DNA of 64,000 nt from an uncultured Cycloclasticus sp. (GCA_913060865.1 CAJXTU010000004.1:92514-156513); one strand, 5' to 3'. Counted from the first letter of the stretch, positions 9,984 to 20,594 are shown. The notes: generated by a model not told the origin, from the letters alone. Program-made: numbers and translations.

Positions 9984-10865
9984 TTGCACACTGACAGTAA
10001 CAACGATTTACTTTTTCGTTTTCTATTTAACAACCTAGGCGTACGAGGTGAAATAGTCTCGCTAGATACGAGTTTTCAAGCTTCCTTAGCTTTGCACAAT
10101 TACCCAGACATTGTCGCTGATCAATTAGGGCAAGCACTTGCTGCTTCTTTATTATTAACCGCCACATTAAAGTTTGATGGTTCATTAATCCTCCAAGTCC
10201 AAGGCAGTGGCCCCATCAGTATGCTCGTTGCTCAAGCTAGCAACCAGCAAACTATTCGAGGTTTAGCACATTGGGATAAAGAACAAGAAATTAAAGCTGA
10301 CAATTTAGCTTCATTATTTGGCGATGGGCGACTTGTATTAACCCTTAAGCCAACTAAAGGCCAAGCTTATCAAGGAATTGTTGCGTTGGAAGGTGAGTCA
10401 CTATCTGATGCACTAGAGTCTTATTTTACACAATCTGAACAACTTAAAACCCGACTCTGGCTATCGGCCAATGCTGATAAAGCTGTTGGCTTTCTACTTC
10501 AAGAACTACCCACACATGCCGGAGAACCAGCGGATTGGGAACGTATCGAGATGTTAGCCAACACCATTACTGACCATGAATTACTCAATTTGAACGCTGA
10601 AGAGGTTATTCATCGTCTTTTCCATGAAGAGTCTGTCACTCTTTATGACCCTCAAACGGTTGCCTTCAAATGCGACTGCTCTAGGCAAAAAATTGAGTCT
10701 GGGCTGCTCACTGTAGGCTATGAAGAGCTACTATCAGTACTTGAAGAAAAAGGCTCTGTCGATACCCATTGTGACTTCTGCAATCACCATTATCAGTTTA
10801 ATGCTCAGGCCATTGAACAGTTATTTGGTATTGAAAAAACCGATGATTCTCCAGTGCGTCATTAA
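9984..10865 (+). CDS. hslO: Redox-regulated chaperone Hsp33
   Basis: A 293-residue cytosolic holdase activated by oxidation and unfolding. The C-terminal zinc-binding redox switch is intact, with C230/C232 (CDC) and C263/C266 (CDFC). The N-terminal core matches the family (FLFNNLGVRGEIV near the start, GGL/AHWD region in the middle, HAGEPADWERI near 175). The start is a TTG; no ATG lies in a suitable place. Confidence 0.96.
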   Translation: MHTDSNNDLLFRFLFNNLGVRGEIVSLDTSFQASLALHNYPDIVADQLGQALAASLLLTATLKFDGSLILQVQGSGPISMLVAQASNQQTIRGLAHWDKEQEIKADNLASLFGDGRLVLTLKPTKGQAYQGIVALEGESLSDALESYFTQSEQLKTRLWLSANADKAVGFLLQELPTHAGEPADWERIEMLANTITDHELLNLNAEEVIHRLFHEESVTLYDPQTVAFKCDCSRQKIESGLLTVGYEELLSVLEEKGSVDTHCDFCNHHYQFNAQAIEQLFGIEKTDDSPVRH

Positions 10866-10959
10866 TTTTTTTAACACTAAGAAATACCCCATGCTGTCTA
10901 TCAGTACAGTATTCTTCATCAGATATTTCCAATAAATTGATAGACCTCTATTGCGAGCA

Positions 10960-11397
10960 CTAAGCTAAATAAGGCTTCAACCATTGCTCAAACTGTAGCA
11001 AAGTCATCACACCTGCTTGTCTTGCTACTTCTTTTCCATTCTTCATTACCAATAAAGTTGGAATACTTCTAATTTGAAAACGAGCCGCTAACCTTTGTTC
11101 CTTTTCTGTGTCTAATTTGGCAAACCTTGCTTTTGGTTCTAACTTTTTTATCGCTTGCTCAAAGGTCGGGGCAAACGATTTACACGGGCCACACCAGGCC
11201 GCCCAGCAGTCAACTACAACGGGAATATCACTTTGTTCAAAATGACGTTGCGCATTTGCCGCCTTTAACGTGACATACTGGCCAGCAAATAACTTTTTTT
11301 TACATTTACCGCAAACACCGCCTGCGTTTAATTTATCGCTTGGCAGCTTATTAACCGCATCACAATTCGTACAAACAATTTTTATTGATTCGGCCAT
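10960..11397 (-). CDS. trxC: Thioredoxin 2 (TrxC)
   Basis: A 145-residue thioredoxin with the extra N-terminal zinc finger that defines TrxC: C9/C12 and C29/C32. The active site WCGPC is at residues 68-72 and the cis-Pro segment SIPTL is near 115. It reduces cytosolic disulfides and in E. coli is part of the OxyR response. It lies downstream of the GIY-YIG/SprT/MipZ-like group on the same strand, separated by about 60 bases. Confidence 0.96.
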   Translation of the reverse strand: MAESIKIVCTNCDAVNKLPSDKLNAGGVCGKCKKKLFAGQYVTLKAANAQRHFEQSDIPVVVDCWAAWCGPCKSFAPTFEQAIKKLEPKARFAKLDTEKEQRLAARFQIRSIPTLLVMKNGKEVARQAGVMTLLQFEQWLKPYLA

Positions 11398-11455
11398 ATT
11401 TTATATTCCTGAAAAGTCATTAGATAAAACAAATATGGGGGCAAAGCCTGACAAT

Positions 11456-11698
11456 TCAAGATGTTACCAATTGCAGCTTTTGTTCTCTAGTAAGTTTTTT
11501 TATCTGTGCTTCTCGACGACTTGCATCGCTCCTGTTCTTTGCATTTTCAGTATAAACAAACTTAATAGGGCGCCGGCCTTGAAAGTATTTTGCCCCCACC
11601 CCACTCGCATGTTGCTTGAAGCGTCGCTCTAAATCCGTAGTAATGCCTGTATACAGGCTACTATCACTCGTCTCGATGATATAAACAAACCAGCTCAT
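11456..11698 (-). CDS. GIY-YIG nuclease superfamily protein (UPF0213/YhbQ type)
   Basis: An 80-residue stand-alone GIY-YIG domain. The signature appears as VYIIE near 4-8 and LYTGIT near 15-20, with a conserved Arg (ERRFKQH) and a downstream Glu (RREAQIK) that fit the catalytic set. Stand-alone proteins of this kind (E. coli YhbQ) are thought to act on DNA damage, but the role is poorly defined. Its start codon overlaps the sprT stop (ATGA), so it is translationally coupled. Confidence 0.88.
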   Translation of the reverse strand: MSWFVYIIETSDSSLYTGITTDLERRFKQHASGVGAKYFQGRRPIKFVYTENAKNRSDASRREAQIKKLTREQKLQLVTS

Positions 11699-12207
11699 AC
11701 AGCCTTTAAAAGACCTCTACAATGCCGACAAAAATAGTTTGTTTTACCTTGAACCACTTTGTTATGCCGACGAATACCCAGCTCGTGTACCTGACAGTCA
11801 CATTGGTACGCAATGGTTGAATACCGACGCTTCGGAATATCTGTTAAATCATACCGAGCAACTCGGCTGGCATTTGCCCCAAACCCCTGCATAATGGATT
11901 GCCACTCAAGCCCATGCGGGCGGACTTTTTTTGCTCCAAATTGCATATCAACAATATAATGCGCCACTTCATGTGGCACAGTCTCTTGAATATTTTCTTC
12001 GAAATATTTATTAAAAATCAATTCGTTATAGCGAATAATTTTTTTATGCTGCGACACCTTGTACATGCCAATTGTGTGCCCTGTCAAATCAAAACTAACG
12101 GGGATTATTGGAATATTTGTTTGATATAAAGAATTAGCTAGCGCTACATAGCGTGCCGTTTCTTCAATAATTTGATTTTTTTGTGTCTCCGTTAAGGCAG
12201 AATTCAT
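11695..12207 (-). CDS. sprT: SprT-family zinc metalloprotease-like protein
   Basis: A 170-residue protein of the SprT/Spartan family. The zinc protease motif HEVAH is at residues 79-83. A C-terminal Cys4 zinc ribbon is visible (CDCQ ... FCRHC). Bacterial SprT is poorly characterised; the eukaryotic homologue Spartan cleaves DNA-protein crosslinks. It overlaps both neighbours by ATGA junctions, so the three genes form a tight operon with a GIY-YIG protein and a MipZ-like ATPase. Confidence 0.92.
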   Translation of the reverse strand: MNSALTETQKNQIIEETARYVALANSLYQTNIPIIPVSFDLTGHTIGMYKVSQHKKIIRYNELIFNKYFEENIQETVPHEVAHYIVDMQFGAKKVRPHGLEWQSIMQGFGANASRVARYDLTDIPKRRYSTIAYQCDCQVHELGIRRHNKVVQGKTNYFCRHCRGLLKAV

Positions 12208-12998
12208 TCGAATAGATTAAGGTTACCTATTAACGACCGAACCTCCTGCCTAGCTGCCACATGAGACATACTGTTAACCTTCTCAAGATCCAAAATAGTT
12301 AAACCACTTGGGAATAGTTCTTTATAAATAACACGCTCATATAAGCCGGGTACATAACGGAACATAATTCGTTTTTGCAACGAATCTAAAGCATCATGCA
12401 CACGTTTATTGTTTCGTGAATCCAGCGAGGCTAAACGAGTCCGCACGACTACCCAATCCATTGGCGGCTTACCACTCGCTGAGCGATACTTTCGGCTATC
12501 CCAGACCATCTCTGTGTAAAAGCTCAGCTTTTTAACCTGAAAATTTGTCGGTGATACTTCGCCCAATAAATCCAAATCAACAAAGCTATCATTTAAGGGT
12601 GTGACTAACGTATCTGCAAGAGCATGGGCCAAACGCGACAAATACGTATCATTACCTGGGCAATCAATCACAATAAAATCTACGTCTTTTTTGAAGGCAT
12701 CTAACCCTTTTTGAAAGTTTTGTTGGTCTTCTATTTCCCGGTCCTTAATAAGGCTAGCTGTCGATTGTGCAATCACCTTAAACTCAGGCATAGCAACCTT
12801 AGCGCCACCATTTGCCATAAATGTTTGTCGATTTTGCACATACCTAGCAACACTTTTTTGCCTTGCGTCTAAGTCAATCACGGCTACTTTCTTACCCTTA
12901 TCCAGTAGGCCGACAATAATATGCATAGCCAGTGTGGATTTCCCTGTCCCACCTTTTTCATTACCTAAAACAATAATGTGTGCGTCTTTTTTGTCCAT
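12204..12998 (-). CDS. MipZ-like ParA-family ATPase
   Basis: A 264-residue ParA/MinD-superfamily ATPase. The deviant Walker A motif GNEKGGTGKST is at residues 12-22, and DLDARQ near 43 and IVIDCPGND near 110 follow the MipZ pattern. MipZ positions the division plane in alphaproteobacteria by forming a gradient from ParB at the pole. Length and motifs fit MipZ better than ordinary ParA, but the assignment in a gammaproteobacterium is from motif memory only. It is first of the overlapping MipZ-like/SprT/GIY-YIG group. Confidence 0.8.
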   Translation of the reverse strand: MDKKDAHIIVLGNEKGGTGKSTLAMHIIVGLLDKGKKVAVIDLDARQKSVARYVQNRQTFMANGGAKVAMPEFKVIAQSTASLIKDREIEDQQNFQKGLDAFKKDVDFIVIDCPGNDTYLSRLAHALADTLVTPLNDSFVDLDLLGEVSPTNFQVKKLSFYTEMVWDSRKYRSASGKPPMDWVVVRTRLASLDSRNNKRVHDALDSLQKRIMFRYVPGLYERVIYKELFPSGLTILDLEKVNSMSHVAARQEVRSLIGNLNLFE

Positions 12999-13051
12999 AA
13001 AAAAACCTTAGTCGTTCATCTAAGTTAGTAACGTAAGCAAAAGAATCTTTA

Positions 13052-14251
13052 TTAAAGTGTTTCTAGATCAAACTCTACCAATGGATTGACCTCTTGATCA
13101 TAATCAACAGAGTCAAGTTCAAACCCAAACAGGTTAAGAAACTCTTTTTTATAGCTCGCGTAATCCGTTAATTCGAATAAATTCTCTGTTGTTACAGATG
13201 GCCAAATATCTACGCATTGTTGCTGAATATCATCACGCAACTCCCAATCATCAAGTCTTAAGCGATTAGCATCATCGAGGTTCTGCTCAGCCCCAGCGTT
13301 AAATAACTGCGTTCTGAACAAACGGTTTATTTGCTCGATACAACCTTCATGAATCCCAGCTTCCTTCATCACTTTAAATACCATAGAAATATACAATGGC
13401 ATCACTGGAATTGCTGAGCTAGCCTGTGTCACGACAGATTTTAATACCGCGACATTAGCACTGCCATTTGACTGGTTAAGCTTCGTATCAATTGCTTTTG
13501 CAGCGCGATCCAGATCCATTTTTGCTTTACCTAGCGCACCATCCCAGTAGATAGGCCAAGTAATTGCAGTTCCAATATAGCTATAGGCGACAGATTGACA
13601 ACCTTTCGCCAGAACACCTGCATCACTAAGCGCATCCATCCAAAGCTCCCAGTCTTCACCGCCCATCACGGTAACCGTATCCTTAACTTCCTGCTCTGTT
13701 GCTGGCTCAACTTCGGCTTCAATAATAATATCTTTATTGGTATCAATAGCAGTCGAACGATACACCTCTCCTATTGGCTTTAAGCATGAGCGAGTGAGCT
13801 GATCGGAGCCAGGCACTTTACGTACTGGTGATGCCAGTGAATAGACCACCAAGTCTATTTCACCCAAATCTTGTTTGATTAAATCAATGGCTTTTTGTTT
13901 TGCTTCATTTGAAAAGGCATCGCCATTAATATGCTTCGCGTATAAGCCCGCTTTTTTTGCTTCAGCATCAAATGCAGCCGTGTTGTACCATCCAGCAGAA
14001 CCCGGTTTTTTTTCACTGCTAGGCTTTTCAAAGAAAACACCAATTGTCGCAGCGCCCGAACCAAACGCAGCCGTAATGCGTGAAGCCAAGCCATAACCAC
14101 TAGAAGAACCAATAATAAGTACTTTTTTTGGCCCATCTTTCACTTGACCTTGCTTCTGCGTGATTTTAATTTGTTGTTTTACATTCTCAGCGCAGCCAAT
14201 AGGGTGTGCTGTTGTACAAATAAATCCACGCGTTTTTGGTTTAATGATCAT
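13052..14251 (-). CDS. fabV: Enoyl-ACP (trans-2-enoyl-CoA) reductase FabV
   Basis: A 399-residue NADH-dependent enoyl reductase for the last step of each fatty acid elongation cycle. The N-terminus ([16 protein letters not shown]) is the FabV signature. The nucleotide-binding loop [11 protein letters not shown] lies at 48-58. The active-site Tyr-x8-Lys pair is Y235 and K244. FabV differs from FabI in being intrinsically resistant to triclosan. It lies alone, far from the fabA-fabB operon at 36-37.8 kb. Confidence 0.97.
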   Translation of the reverse strand: MIIKPKTRGFICTTAHPIGCAENVKQQIKITQKQGQVKDGPKKVLIIGSSSGYGLASRITAAFGSGAATIGVFFEKPSSEKKPGSAGWYNTAAFDAEAKKAGLYAKHINGDAFSNEAKQKAIDLIKQDLGEIDLVVYSLASPVRKVPGSDQLTRSCLKPIGEVYRSTAIDTNKDIIIEAEVEPATEQEVKDTVTVMGGEDWELWMDALSDAGVLAKGCQSVAYSYIGTAITWPIYWDGALGKAKMDLDRAAKAIDTKLNQSNGSANVAVLKSVVTQASSAIPVMPLYISMVFKVMKEAGIHEGCIEQINRLFRTQLFNAGAEQNLDDANRLRLDDWELRDDIQQQCVDIWPSVTTENLFELTDYASYKKEFLNLFGFELDSVDYDQEVNPLVEFDLETL

Positions 14252-14400
14252 CGGGGTGCCTGTTAGTTAATCAAGATAGATCGTGTATTTTAAAGGGATA
14301 ACGTAATATTTTATAGCGCTCAATGAATCAATTTTTAAGCTGCCTATAGCGACTTAAGGGTCACCTAAAGAGGGCCCCCTTCTTACCATTATTTAAAAAT

Positions 14401-15336
14401 TCAAGTTAGCCTTTTCTTAAATACGTTTTTAAAAAGAGTCCAGCGGATAATAATGACCGCCAGAAAAACTAACACGCAGCCTATTAAATCATTCCCAACT
14501 AGCCTTTCCCCAAACCAAATTGCAGCTAATAGTGCCGTCCAAATTGGCTCTACAATCATAATCACCACACCATGGCTATTAGTTGAGAGGCTTTGAGCGT
14601 GCGTTTGCATAAAAAAGCGTAACGCTGTTCCAATAAATGCACTCGCTAAGACCCACGCCAGCAAATTAATTGAAAAATTGTCCGCTGCATGAGACCAACT
14701 CTCGACAACAAAAGACAACGTTCCCGATAAAACACCCACCGTCATTAGCGCAATAGCTGTTAATGGCAAGGTGGGGACTTTTTCACTAACCCCAATGATG
14801 TCATCTAGGGCCACTATTTCTCGATGGTTAGCGGCTCTAGAATTCAACACAAAAAACAGGGCAATAAACAGGGCGGACAGTATAAACAACAATTGCCCTG
14901 TCTGAATTTCAAGCTCACCTGATAATGACAAGTAACCAAGTCCTGCTAAAGCGAAGGGAATAGCATACCAAGTACTCATTGGAATTCTTTCTCCAAAAAA
15001 TATTCTCGCAATAATGGGCGAGAAAATTACGGCTGAACTGGTTATAAAGCTTGCAACACTTAGACTTACGCCGGAGTACAACCCCATAATCCAAAAACAC
15101 ATACCAATGGCAAAAATACTCCCCACCAAAATTGATTGACGGTACTGATTCCAAGTTAACGCTTGGAATTGATTAAAACCAACGGCTAATAACAACAACC
15201 CCGCTAACAAAAAACGTAAGCTGACGAACAAAAGCGGCGGCATTAATAAGACAGCTTCTTTTGAGAAAATCCAGCTAATAGCGGCTAATATTGTAACGAG
15301 TACCAACCAAATGTCGGCTTTTGTAGCATTTGACAA
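14401..15336 (-). CDS. EamA/DMT-superfamily transporter
   Basis: A 311-residue inner-membrane protein with about ten hydrophobic helices arranged as two EamA repeats (about 8-140 and 155-300). It begins directly with a helix and ends in a basic tail (FKNVFKKRLT), as in drug/metabolite exporters. The substrate cannot be predicted. It lies between fabV and the YhcB-type gene, all on the minus strand but with gaps over 80 bases, so a separate promoter is likely. Confidence 0.88.
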   Translation of the reverse strand: MSNATKADIWLVLVTILAAISWIFSKEAVLLMPPLLFVSLRFLLAGLLLLAVGFNQFQALTWNQYRQSILVGSIFAIGMCFWIMGLYSGVSLSVASFITSSAVIFSPIIARIFFGERIPMSTWYAIPFALAGLGYLSLSGELEIQTGQLLFILSALFIALFFVLNSRAANHREIVALDDIIGVSEKVPTLPLTAIALMTVGVLSGTLSFVVESWSHAADNFSINLLAWVLASAFIGTALRFFMQTHAQSLSTNSHGVVIMIVEPIWTALLAAIWFGERLVGNDLIGCVLVFLAVIIIRWTLFKNVFKKRLT

Positions 15337-15418
15337 ACTTAATTAACCTTTTAAGATAAATTTTTTGAAGAACTAAGCAACTGAAACGTCGTTAGCAAAA
15401 ACATGTCTGAATTAACAT

Positions 15419-15922
15419 TCAACTCTCTTCTTTACTGTTCTGGCTTTTTATTTCCTCGGCAATGTCAGCAGATATTTCAACTTCAGTGGCAAGAGGAAAA
15501 TCGTCATCTGCTTGACCTTCAGCAGTTAAATCAGCTTCTTGGATGAGATCTGCCATAGGGCTATCTTTTAACGAGGCTTTTTCTAAATCAACAGTCTCAG
15601 GCTCTTCAGCAACATCTTCATCAGGCTTGTTAAGCAATGCCGACTCCTCTAAGTCTATGTGAAGCGCTTTTGCCTCTTCAGAGCATAACTCACCCGCTCC
15701 ACTCGCTATATGGCGGTAAACATCACGGTATTGATCTGTTAACCCCTTAAATAACACCGCTGTGTTAACAAAGTGATCATCAACCTGTTTACGATATTTC
15801 TCGTGCTCAGCTTCTAATTCCTTTATCTTTAAACTCTGATCACTACCTTTTTTGAACAACAACGATAAACAAAAACCAAAAATCGCACCGATGACAACAC
15901 CCAATACTAACTCTATTTCCAT
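15419..15922 (-). CDS. YhcB/ZapG-family (DUF1043) envelope protein
   Basis: A 167-residue protein with one N-terminal transmembrane helix (LVLGVVIGAIFGFCLSLLF), then a coiled-coil segment (KIKELEAEHEKYRKQVDDHF) and a very acidic, disordered tail. This matches the YhcB/ZapG family, which links cell division and envelope growth. The acidic C-terminus is longer than in E. coli YhcB (about 132 residues). Confidence 0.82.
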   Translation of the reverse strand: MEIELVLGVVIGAIFGFCLSLLFKKGSDQSLKIKELEAEHEKYRKQVDDHFVNTAVLFKGLTDQYRDVYRHIASGAGELCSEEAKALHIDLEESALLNKPDEDVAEEPETVDLEKASLKDSPMADLIQEADLTAEGQADDDFPLATEVEISADIAEEIKSQNSKEES

Positions 15923-16459
15923 TTAACTAATCCTCTCCACGCGTTTACTAACATTACTTAAAACGGCCCTTTCCACCTCACAAATCAAAGCAAGCATTCT
16001 TGTCATAATTTCAGTTTAAGAACGTTCCACTGCTTATTCAATCACATAAAACAAGTTCAGCTATGTTGCCATAGCTCCATTAACCTGAAGTCATACAGAT
16101 AGTATTCCAGCCAAAGCCATTTATCTTATAGTACTTGTCACGAACTTTTATCTACTTGCTTGCCCACTGAATGACAAAATACATAGCCTTAACCCCTATC
16201 AACAGCAAGCAAAAAGCTAGCTCAAGCCAAATTAGGTTCTTGACGTTTTTTTACTATTATTCAAATGAGGCAATTTACAAAAAAACGAATAAATATTTAA
16301 CCGCTTTCCTTATTATTCTATCTCACTACATGTATTAGCATAGTAATAATTAAATCCTTTTCAGTTTATAACCCCCTAAACAGGATTAGCTCAACATAGT
16401 TCATTTCTGATCATTTAAAATATTTCATATGACTTTTAGCCTTTCTACTTAAATATACA
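15923..16459. other. 537-base gene-free region between yhcB-type gene and ABC exporter
   Basis: The flanking genes point away from each other, so both promoters should be here. I see no convincing ORF or RNA gene. A perfect 7-bp inverted repeat (AGCTATG-ttgc-CATAGCT, 16059-16076) is present but has no T-run. The half nearer the ABC gene is strongly AT-rich and contains a TTGACG box that lacks a clear -10 at proper spacing. Confidence 0.5.
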
Positions 16460-18268
16460 TTGCCTAACTTACTAAAAAACAATCGTTGCCATACTAGCTA
16501 TCAATGGCAAACGCTATTAAGGATGGCCATGAGCCACAAACAGGCTCTAATTAAAGCAAATATTATTGCCATGCTAGCTGTTTTAGCGAGTGTACCCGTT
16601 CCACTTTTAATGCCACTACTGGTTGATGAGGTCCTTCTTAACCAACCAGATATCGCCATTCAAACAATCCAGAAGGTATCCCCTATAGGATGGCATGGCC
16701 CAGTCCTATACATTTTCGCCCTGCTGCTCCTGACCTTGTTATTACGCGGTATTTCTCTTATTTTTAATGTCATTCAAACGCGGTTATTTACCTTAACGGC
16801 TAAGGACATTACCTTTCAAATTCGTAGAAATTTATTACATCGCTTGCAATACATTTCCATGGCTGATTTTGAAACGGTAGGCAGTGGAACCGTCGCCAGT
16901 CATTTTATTACTGATATTGAAACCATTGACCAATTTATTGGCACCACAAGCAGTAAACTATTGGTAGCCACATTAACCGTCATTGGCACCTCTGTCGTTC
17001 TTCTATGGATGCACTGGCAGTTAGCTCTTTTTATTCTTTTCCTTAATCCCGCTGTCATCTACTTCACAACCATATTTGCTAAGCGCGTTAAACATTTAAA
17101 AGCTAACGAAAATTTAGCTTTTGAGAACTTCCAACAATCATTAACTGAAACGCTTGATGCTATTGGGGAAATCCGCGCCAATAACCGAAGTAAACATTAC
17201 ACAACGCTACTGACTGAGAAAGCCAACACTATTAAAACGCATGCCAGTAGTTACTCATGGAAAAGCGACACCGCAAACCGGTTAAGTTTTATGATTTTCT
17301 TATTCGGCTTCGATTTATTTCGTGCTATCGCTATGTTTATGGTGGTTTATTCCGACCTAAGTATTGGCCAGATGTTTGCTGTATTCGGTTACCTCTGGTT
17401 CATGATGGGCCCCGTGCAAGAAATATTGAGTGTTCAATTAACTTTTTACTCGGCAAAAGCAGCTCTTGGACGCATAAACTCGCTGATTGCGTTGAATGAT
17501 GAGCCCCGTTATCCGCATCAAGTAAACCCGTTTAAAAACAAGCCGTCTGTTTCTATTCAAATGAACAATATTCATTTTTCATACAAAGGAAAGCTAGATG
17601 TACTTAACGGCGTAACACTTGATATTAAGTCCGGAGAACAGATTGCCTTAGTGGGCGCCAGTGGTGGTGGGAAATCAACCTTAGTTCAAGCGCTACTTGG
17701 CTTATACCCTATTAGTGACGGTATGATCTATTTTGATCATATCCCTATTAATAAAATTGGCTTCGACACCGTTCGTGACAATGTATCAACGGTTCTTCAA
17801 CACCCCGTCTTATTTAATAGTTCTGTACGAGATAACTTAAATATGGGACGTGATATAGGCGATAACGAATTATGGAATGCACTAACCATTGCTCAGCTCG
17901 ACAAAACAGTTAAAGAAATGCCTAAGCAACTTGATACATTAGTAGGTCGACAAGGTGTACGTCTCTCTGGTGGGCAACGTCAAAGACTAGCAATAGCTAG
18001 AATGATCCTCAGCAAGCCTAAAGTAGTCATTCTTGATGAAGCTACGTCAGCACTTGATAGTGAAACCGAATTTCAGTTACATAAGGCAATGAGAAAGTTC
18101 CTAAAAGACCGAACCACCATTATCATCGCCCACCGATTAAGTGCCGTAAAACAAGCAAATCACGTCTATGTTTTTGAGGACGGCATGATCAGTGAGCAAG
18201 GTAACCATGACAGTTTAATTGAAAAACAAGGGCTGTACTCAAAACTCTATGGTGATAGGCAACACTGA
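16460..18268 (+). CDS. ABC exporter, fused permease and ATPase
   Basis: A 602-residue half-transporter of the type I exporter fold (MsbA/BmrA-like). Six transmembrane helices span about residues 28-310. The nucleotide-binding domain has Walker A GASGGGKST near 405, the LSGGQ signature, and Walker B VVILDEATSALD. It should work as a homodimer at the inner membrane; the substrate is unknown. The ORF starts at TTG; an internal ATG at residue 23 or 25 is an alternative, since it falls just before the first helix. Confidence 0.9.
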   Translation: MPNLLKNNRCHTSYQWQTLLRMAMSHKQALIKANIIAMLAVLASVPVPLLMPLLVDEVLLNQPDIAIQTIQKVSPIGWHGPVLYIFALLLLTLLLRGISLIFNVIQTRLFTLTAKDITFQIRRNLLHRLQYISMADFETVGSGTVASHFITDIETIDQFIGTTSSKLLVATLTVIGTSVVLLWMHWQLALFILFLNPAVIYFTTIFAKRVKHLKANENLAFENFQQSLTETLDAIGEIRANNRSKHYTTLLTEKANTIKTHASSYSWKSDTANRLSFMIFLFGFDLFRAIAMFMVVYSDLSIGQMFAVFGYLWFMMGPVQEILSVQLTFYSAKAALGRINSLIALNDEPRYPHQVNPFKNKPSVSIQMNNIHFSYKGKLDVLNGVTLDIKSGEQIALVGASGGGKSTLVQALLGLYPISDGMIYFDHIPINKIGFDTVRDNVSTVLQHPVLFNSSVRDNLNMGRDIGDNELWNALTIAQLDKTVKEMPKQLDTLVGRQGVRLSGGQRQRLAIARMILSKPKVVILDEATSALDSETEFQLHKAMRKFLKDRTTIIIAHRLSAVKQANHVYVFEDGMISEQGNHDSLIEKQGLYSKLYGDRQH

Positions 18269-18360
18269 AATCGCGTCGTTTTATCACTATTTTTCACAAC
18301 TATTGAGCTAATATTTTGTTTAGCTTTTAAAGTTAAATATAACCAGCCTTTGCTGATTGG

Positions 18361-18534
18361 CTAATCATAAAATTCATCTAAAAGCCGGTCTAGTTTTCTT
18401 TGTTCCATTAACGCTTCTAATTTACGACGTGCTTCGTATTTATTTTCTGCTGCTGTAGGACTCCGACTAACAACTTCTTCATTTAATCCAATGTTTTCAA
18501 AATCATCGTCAAATGTTTCTACATCTTTTCCCAT
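18361..18534 (-). CDS. PA3496-family small acidic protein
   Basis: A 57-residue ORF, too short for the supplied track, reading MGKDVETFDDDFENIG at the N-terminus and EARRKLEALMEQRKLDRLLDEF near the C-terminus. The central EARR-LEAL-E-R-L pattern matches the small PA3496-like family, described as putative envelope-integrity proteins in pseudomonads. It lies 12 bases downstream of the decarboxylase stop region on the same strand, so it may be the last gene of the polyamine operon. Confidence 0.75.
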   Translation of the reverse strand: MGKDVETFDDDFENIGLNEEVVSRSPTAAENKYEARRKLEALMEQRKLDRLLDEFYD

Positions 18535-18546
18535 TACATTACCCTC

Positions 18547-19734
18547 TCATGAGCTATGTGTAATAAATATCGTATTTAAGCCGACTGAAGGCCCATTGAT
18601 AACGACAATTTCTGCTGTCTCTAGCGAGTTAAACCGTGTGGATGATGCTGATGTATAAGCGCCCATTTGCTTACCAATAACAAGATCACCTATCCTTAAG
18701 GGCGGCAAATTAACTTGTTCGGCAATCACATCAATGCTGTCACAAGTAGGACCCGCGAGCGTCGCTATGCTAGAACACTCGCCATCACTGAAAACAGTCA
18801 ACGGATACGTAGCATGATCGTAAATTTGCCCAGAGTATGAATTATAGACGCCGTCATCAAGGTAATACCATGTGCCGTCCGACCTTTCTGCCTTACCAAT
18901 AACACGGGAAACAGACTCCATCACAGGCGCTGACAAAAATCGCCCCGGCTCTGCAATCACATTAATATGCGCTGGCAACGTCGCTAATGCCTCGTTAATT
19001 GGATAACAAAACTGATTGATGTCTTGAGTCGAGTGCGTGTAACTCACTGGAAAACCGCCACCGATATCCAAAATAGGTAGCAACTTACCCAATTCCGCTT
19101 CAGCTTGCTCAATAATAGCGGCACATTGCCGTATTGCATGAACGTGATTGCTCGAGTCAGTACACTGGGAACCGGCATGAAAAGATAAGCCTTTAACATG
19201 TATACCCAACGCTTTGGCTTTTCTTAATAACAGCAAAACATCCGAAGGTTGGCAACCAAATTTTCGGGACAAATCAATGTTTGTTTTAGCATTAGGAAAG
19301 CTAACGCGAATTAAAAGTGCGACTCGATGTCGATACGCAACAAATTTTTCAAGCTCCCAAATATTATCAACAACAAATGTCGTACAGCCGTAACTCAGGG
19401 CATCTCGTATATCATCATCGCGTTTGATGGGATGCGTGTGAATGGTATTTCGTGCCTGTGCACGCTCTAATCTTAACAGGTCTATTTCACCTTTTGAGGC
19501 AATATCAAAACCTACATTAAATTGTAATAAAGTCCTGATCATCGCCGGATGCGGCAACGCTTTTATGGCATAAAAGAATTCAATATTTGGTAGCGCATCG
19601 CTCAGCGCATTAAACTGCTCCGCCACTTTATTGCAATCTAAAATCAATAAGGGACTACCATATTCTGCAACAAAGTTAGCGTAAGGTTCCGCTTCTTGGT
19701 TTTTTAAGACCTGAATTCTTTCGAAATTGCTCAT
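18547..19734 (-). CDS. Type III PLP-dependent ornithine/lysine decarboxylase
   Basis: A 395-residue alanine-racemase-fold decarboxylase that makes putrescine (or cadaverine). The PLP-binding Lys is K58 in FYAIKALPH, the phosphate-binding GGGFPV is near 225-230, EPGRF is at 262-266, and the catalytic Cys from the partner subunit is C331 in CDSID. This is the eukaryotic-type enzyme, not the large E. coli SpeC. Its start overlaps the speE stop, and speD precedes speE, which supports ornithine as a main substrate. Confidence 0.9.
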   Translation of the reverse strand: MSNFERIQVLKNQEAEPYANFVAEYGSPLLILDCNKVAEQFNALSDALPNIEFFYAIKALPHPAMIRTLLQFNVGFDIASKGEIDLLRLERAQARNTIHTHPIKRDDDIRDALSYGCTTFVVDNIWELEKFVAYRHRVALLIRVSFPNAKTNIDLSRKFGCQPSDVLLLLRKAKALGIHVKGLSFHAGSQCTDSSNHVHAIRQCAAIIEQAEAELGKLLPILDIGGGFPVSYTHSTQDINQFCYPINEALATLPAHINVIAEPGRFLSAPVMESVSRVIGKAERSDGTWYYLDDGVYNSYSGQIYDHATYPLTVFSDGECSSIATLAGPTCDSIDVIAEQVNLPPLRIGDLVIGKQMGAYTSASSTRFNSLETAEIVVINGPSVGLNTIFITHSS

Positions 19735-20594
19735 TGATCTAAACCAGACTCTAGTTCATCAATCACGTATTGCGGTAAGGCAAAAGATGCTTGATGAATA
19801 GCTGGGCTGTAGTAACGACAAGGTATTGCTGATTGTTTGAAACGTTCCACTAGATCGCCGGTTGAAAAAGTCCTTAAAACGTCATTATTACTCGCCCATG
19901 CAAACGTCATCACACCACCTACGTATGTAGGTACGGCCGCACAATAAAATGTTTGATCGGTAAAGTAGGGTTGCATACGTTGAGCCGTTGTAAACACTTC
20001 ATCGATTTGCATAAAGGCGACGCCGTTTTGAGCCACCATCACACCACCTTCGCGGAGCCTTGCTTTACAATGTTGATAATAATCAGACGTAAACAAGACA
20101 TCGCCAGGGCCAATAGGGTCTGTGCTGTCTGTAATAATGACGTCAAATTGTTCGTCGCTCTGCCGAACATAATTTGCACCATCATCAATGACGATATTAA
20201 CCCGTGGATCATCGTATGCACCTGCACTGTGGTTGGGTAAATATTTTTTACACATCTCCACAACTTGAAGGTCAATTTCTACCTGAGTGATGTGCTCGAC
20301 CGAGCCGTGTTTACAAACTTCTCTAAGAATACCTCCGTCACCACCGCCGATAATCAACACGCGCTTGGCGTTACCGTGAGCCAATAAAGGAACGTGGGTC
20401 ATCATTTCGTGATAGATGAACTCATCACCTTCGGTCGTTTGCACAATTCCATCTAAAGCCATCACACGACCAAATTTAGCATTTTCAAAGATAATCAAGT
20501 GCTGGTGATCCGTTTTCTGCTCGAAATAAACTTTGTCTACCGTAAATTCTTGGCTGTATGCGTCGTATAAGGTTTCATTAAAGGCGCTTTTCAT
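19731..20594 (-). CDS. speE: Spermidine synthase SpeE
   Basis: A 287-residue aminopropyltransferase that joins putrescine and decarboxylated S-adenosylmethionine to give spermidine. The nucleotide motif [10 protein letters not shown] is near residue 83, followed by DDGANYV and the substrate gate TDSTDPIGP near 157. Length matches the family. It overlaps speD by an ATGA junction upstream and the decarboxylase downstream, so all three are translated as one unit. Confidence 0.97.
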   Translation of the reverse strand: MKSAFNETLYDAYSQEFTVDKVYFEQKTDHQHLIIFENAKFGRVMALDGIVQTTEGDEFIYHEMMTHVPLLAHGNAKRVLIIGGGDGGILREVCKHGSVEHITQVEIDLQVVEMCKKYLPNHSAGAYDDPRVNIVIDDGANYVRQSDEQFDVIITDSTDPIGPGDVLFTSDYYQHCKARLREGGVMVAQNGVAFMQIDEVFTTAQRMQPYFTDQTFYCAAVPTYVGGVMTFAWASNNDVLRTFSTGDLVERFKQSAIPCRYYSPAIHQASFALPQYVIDELESGLDQ

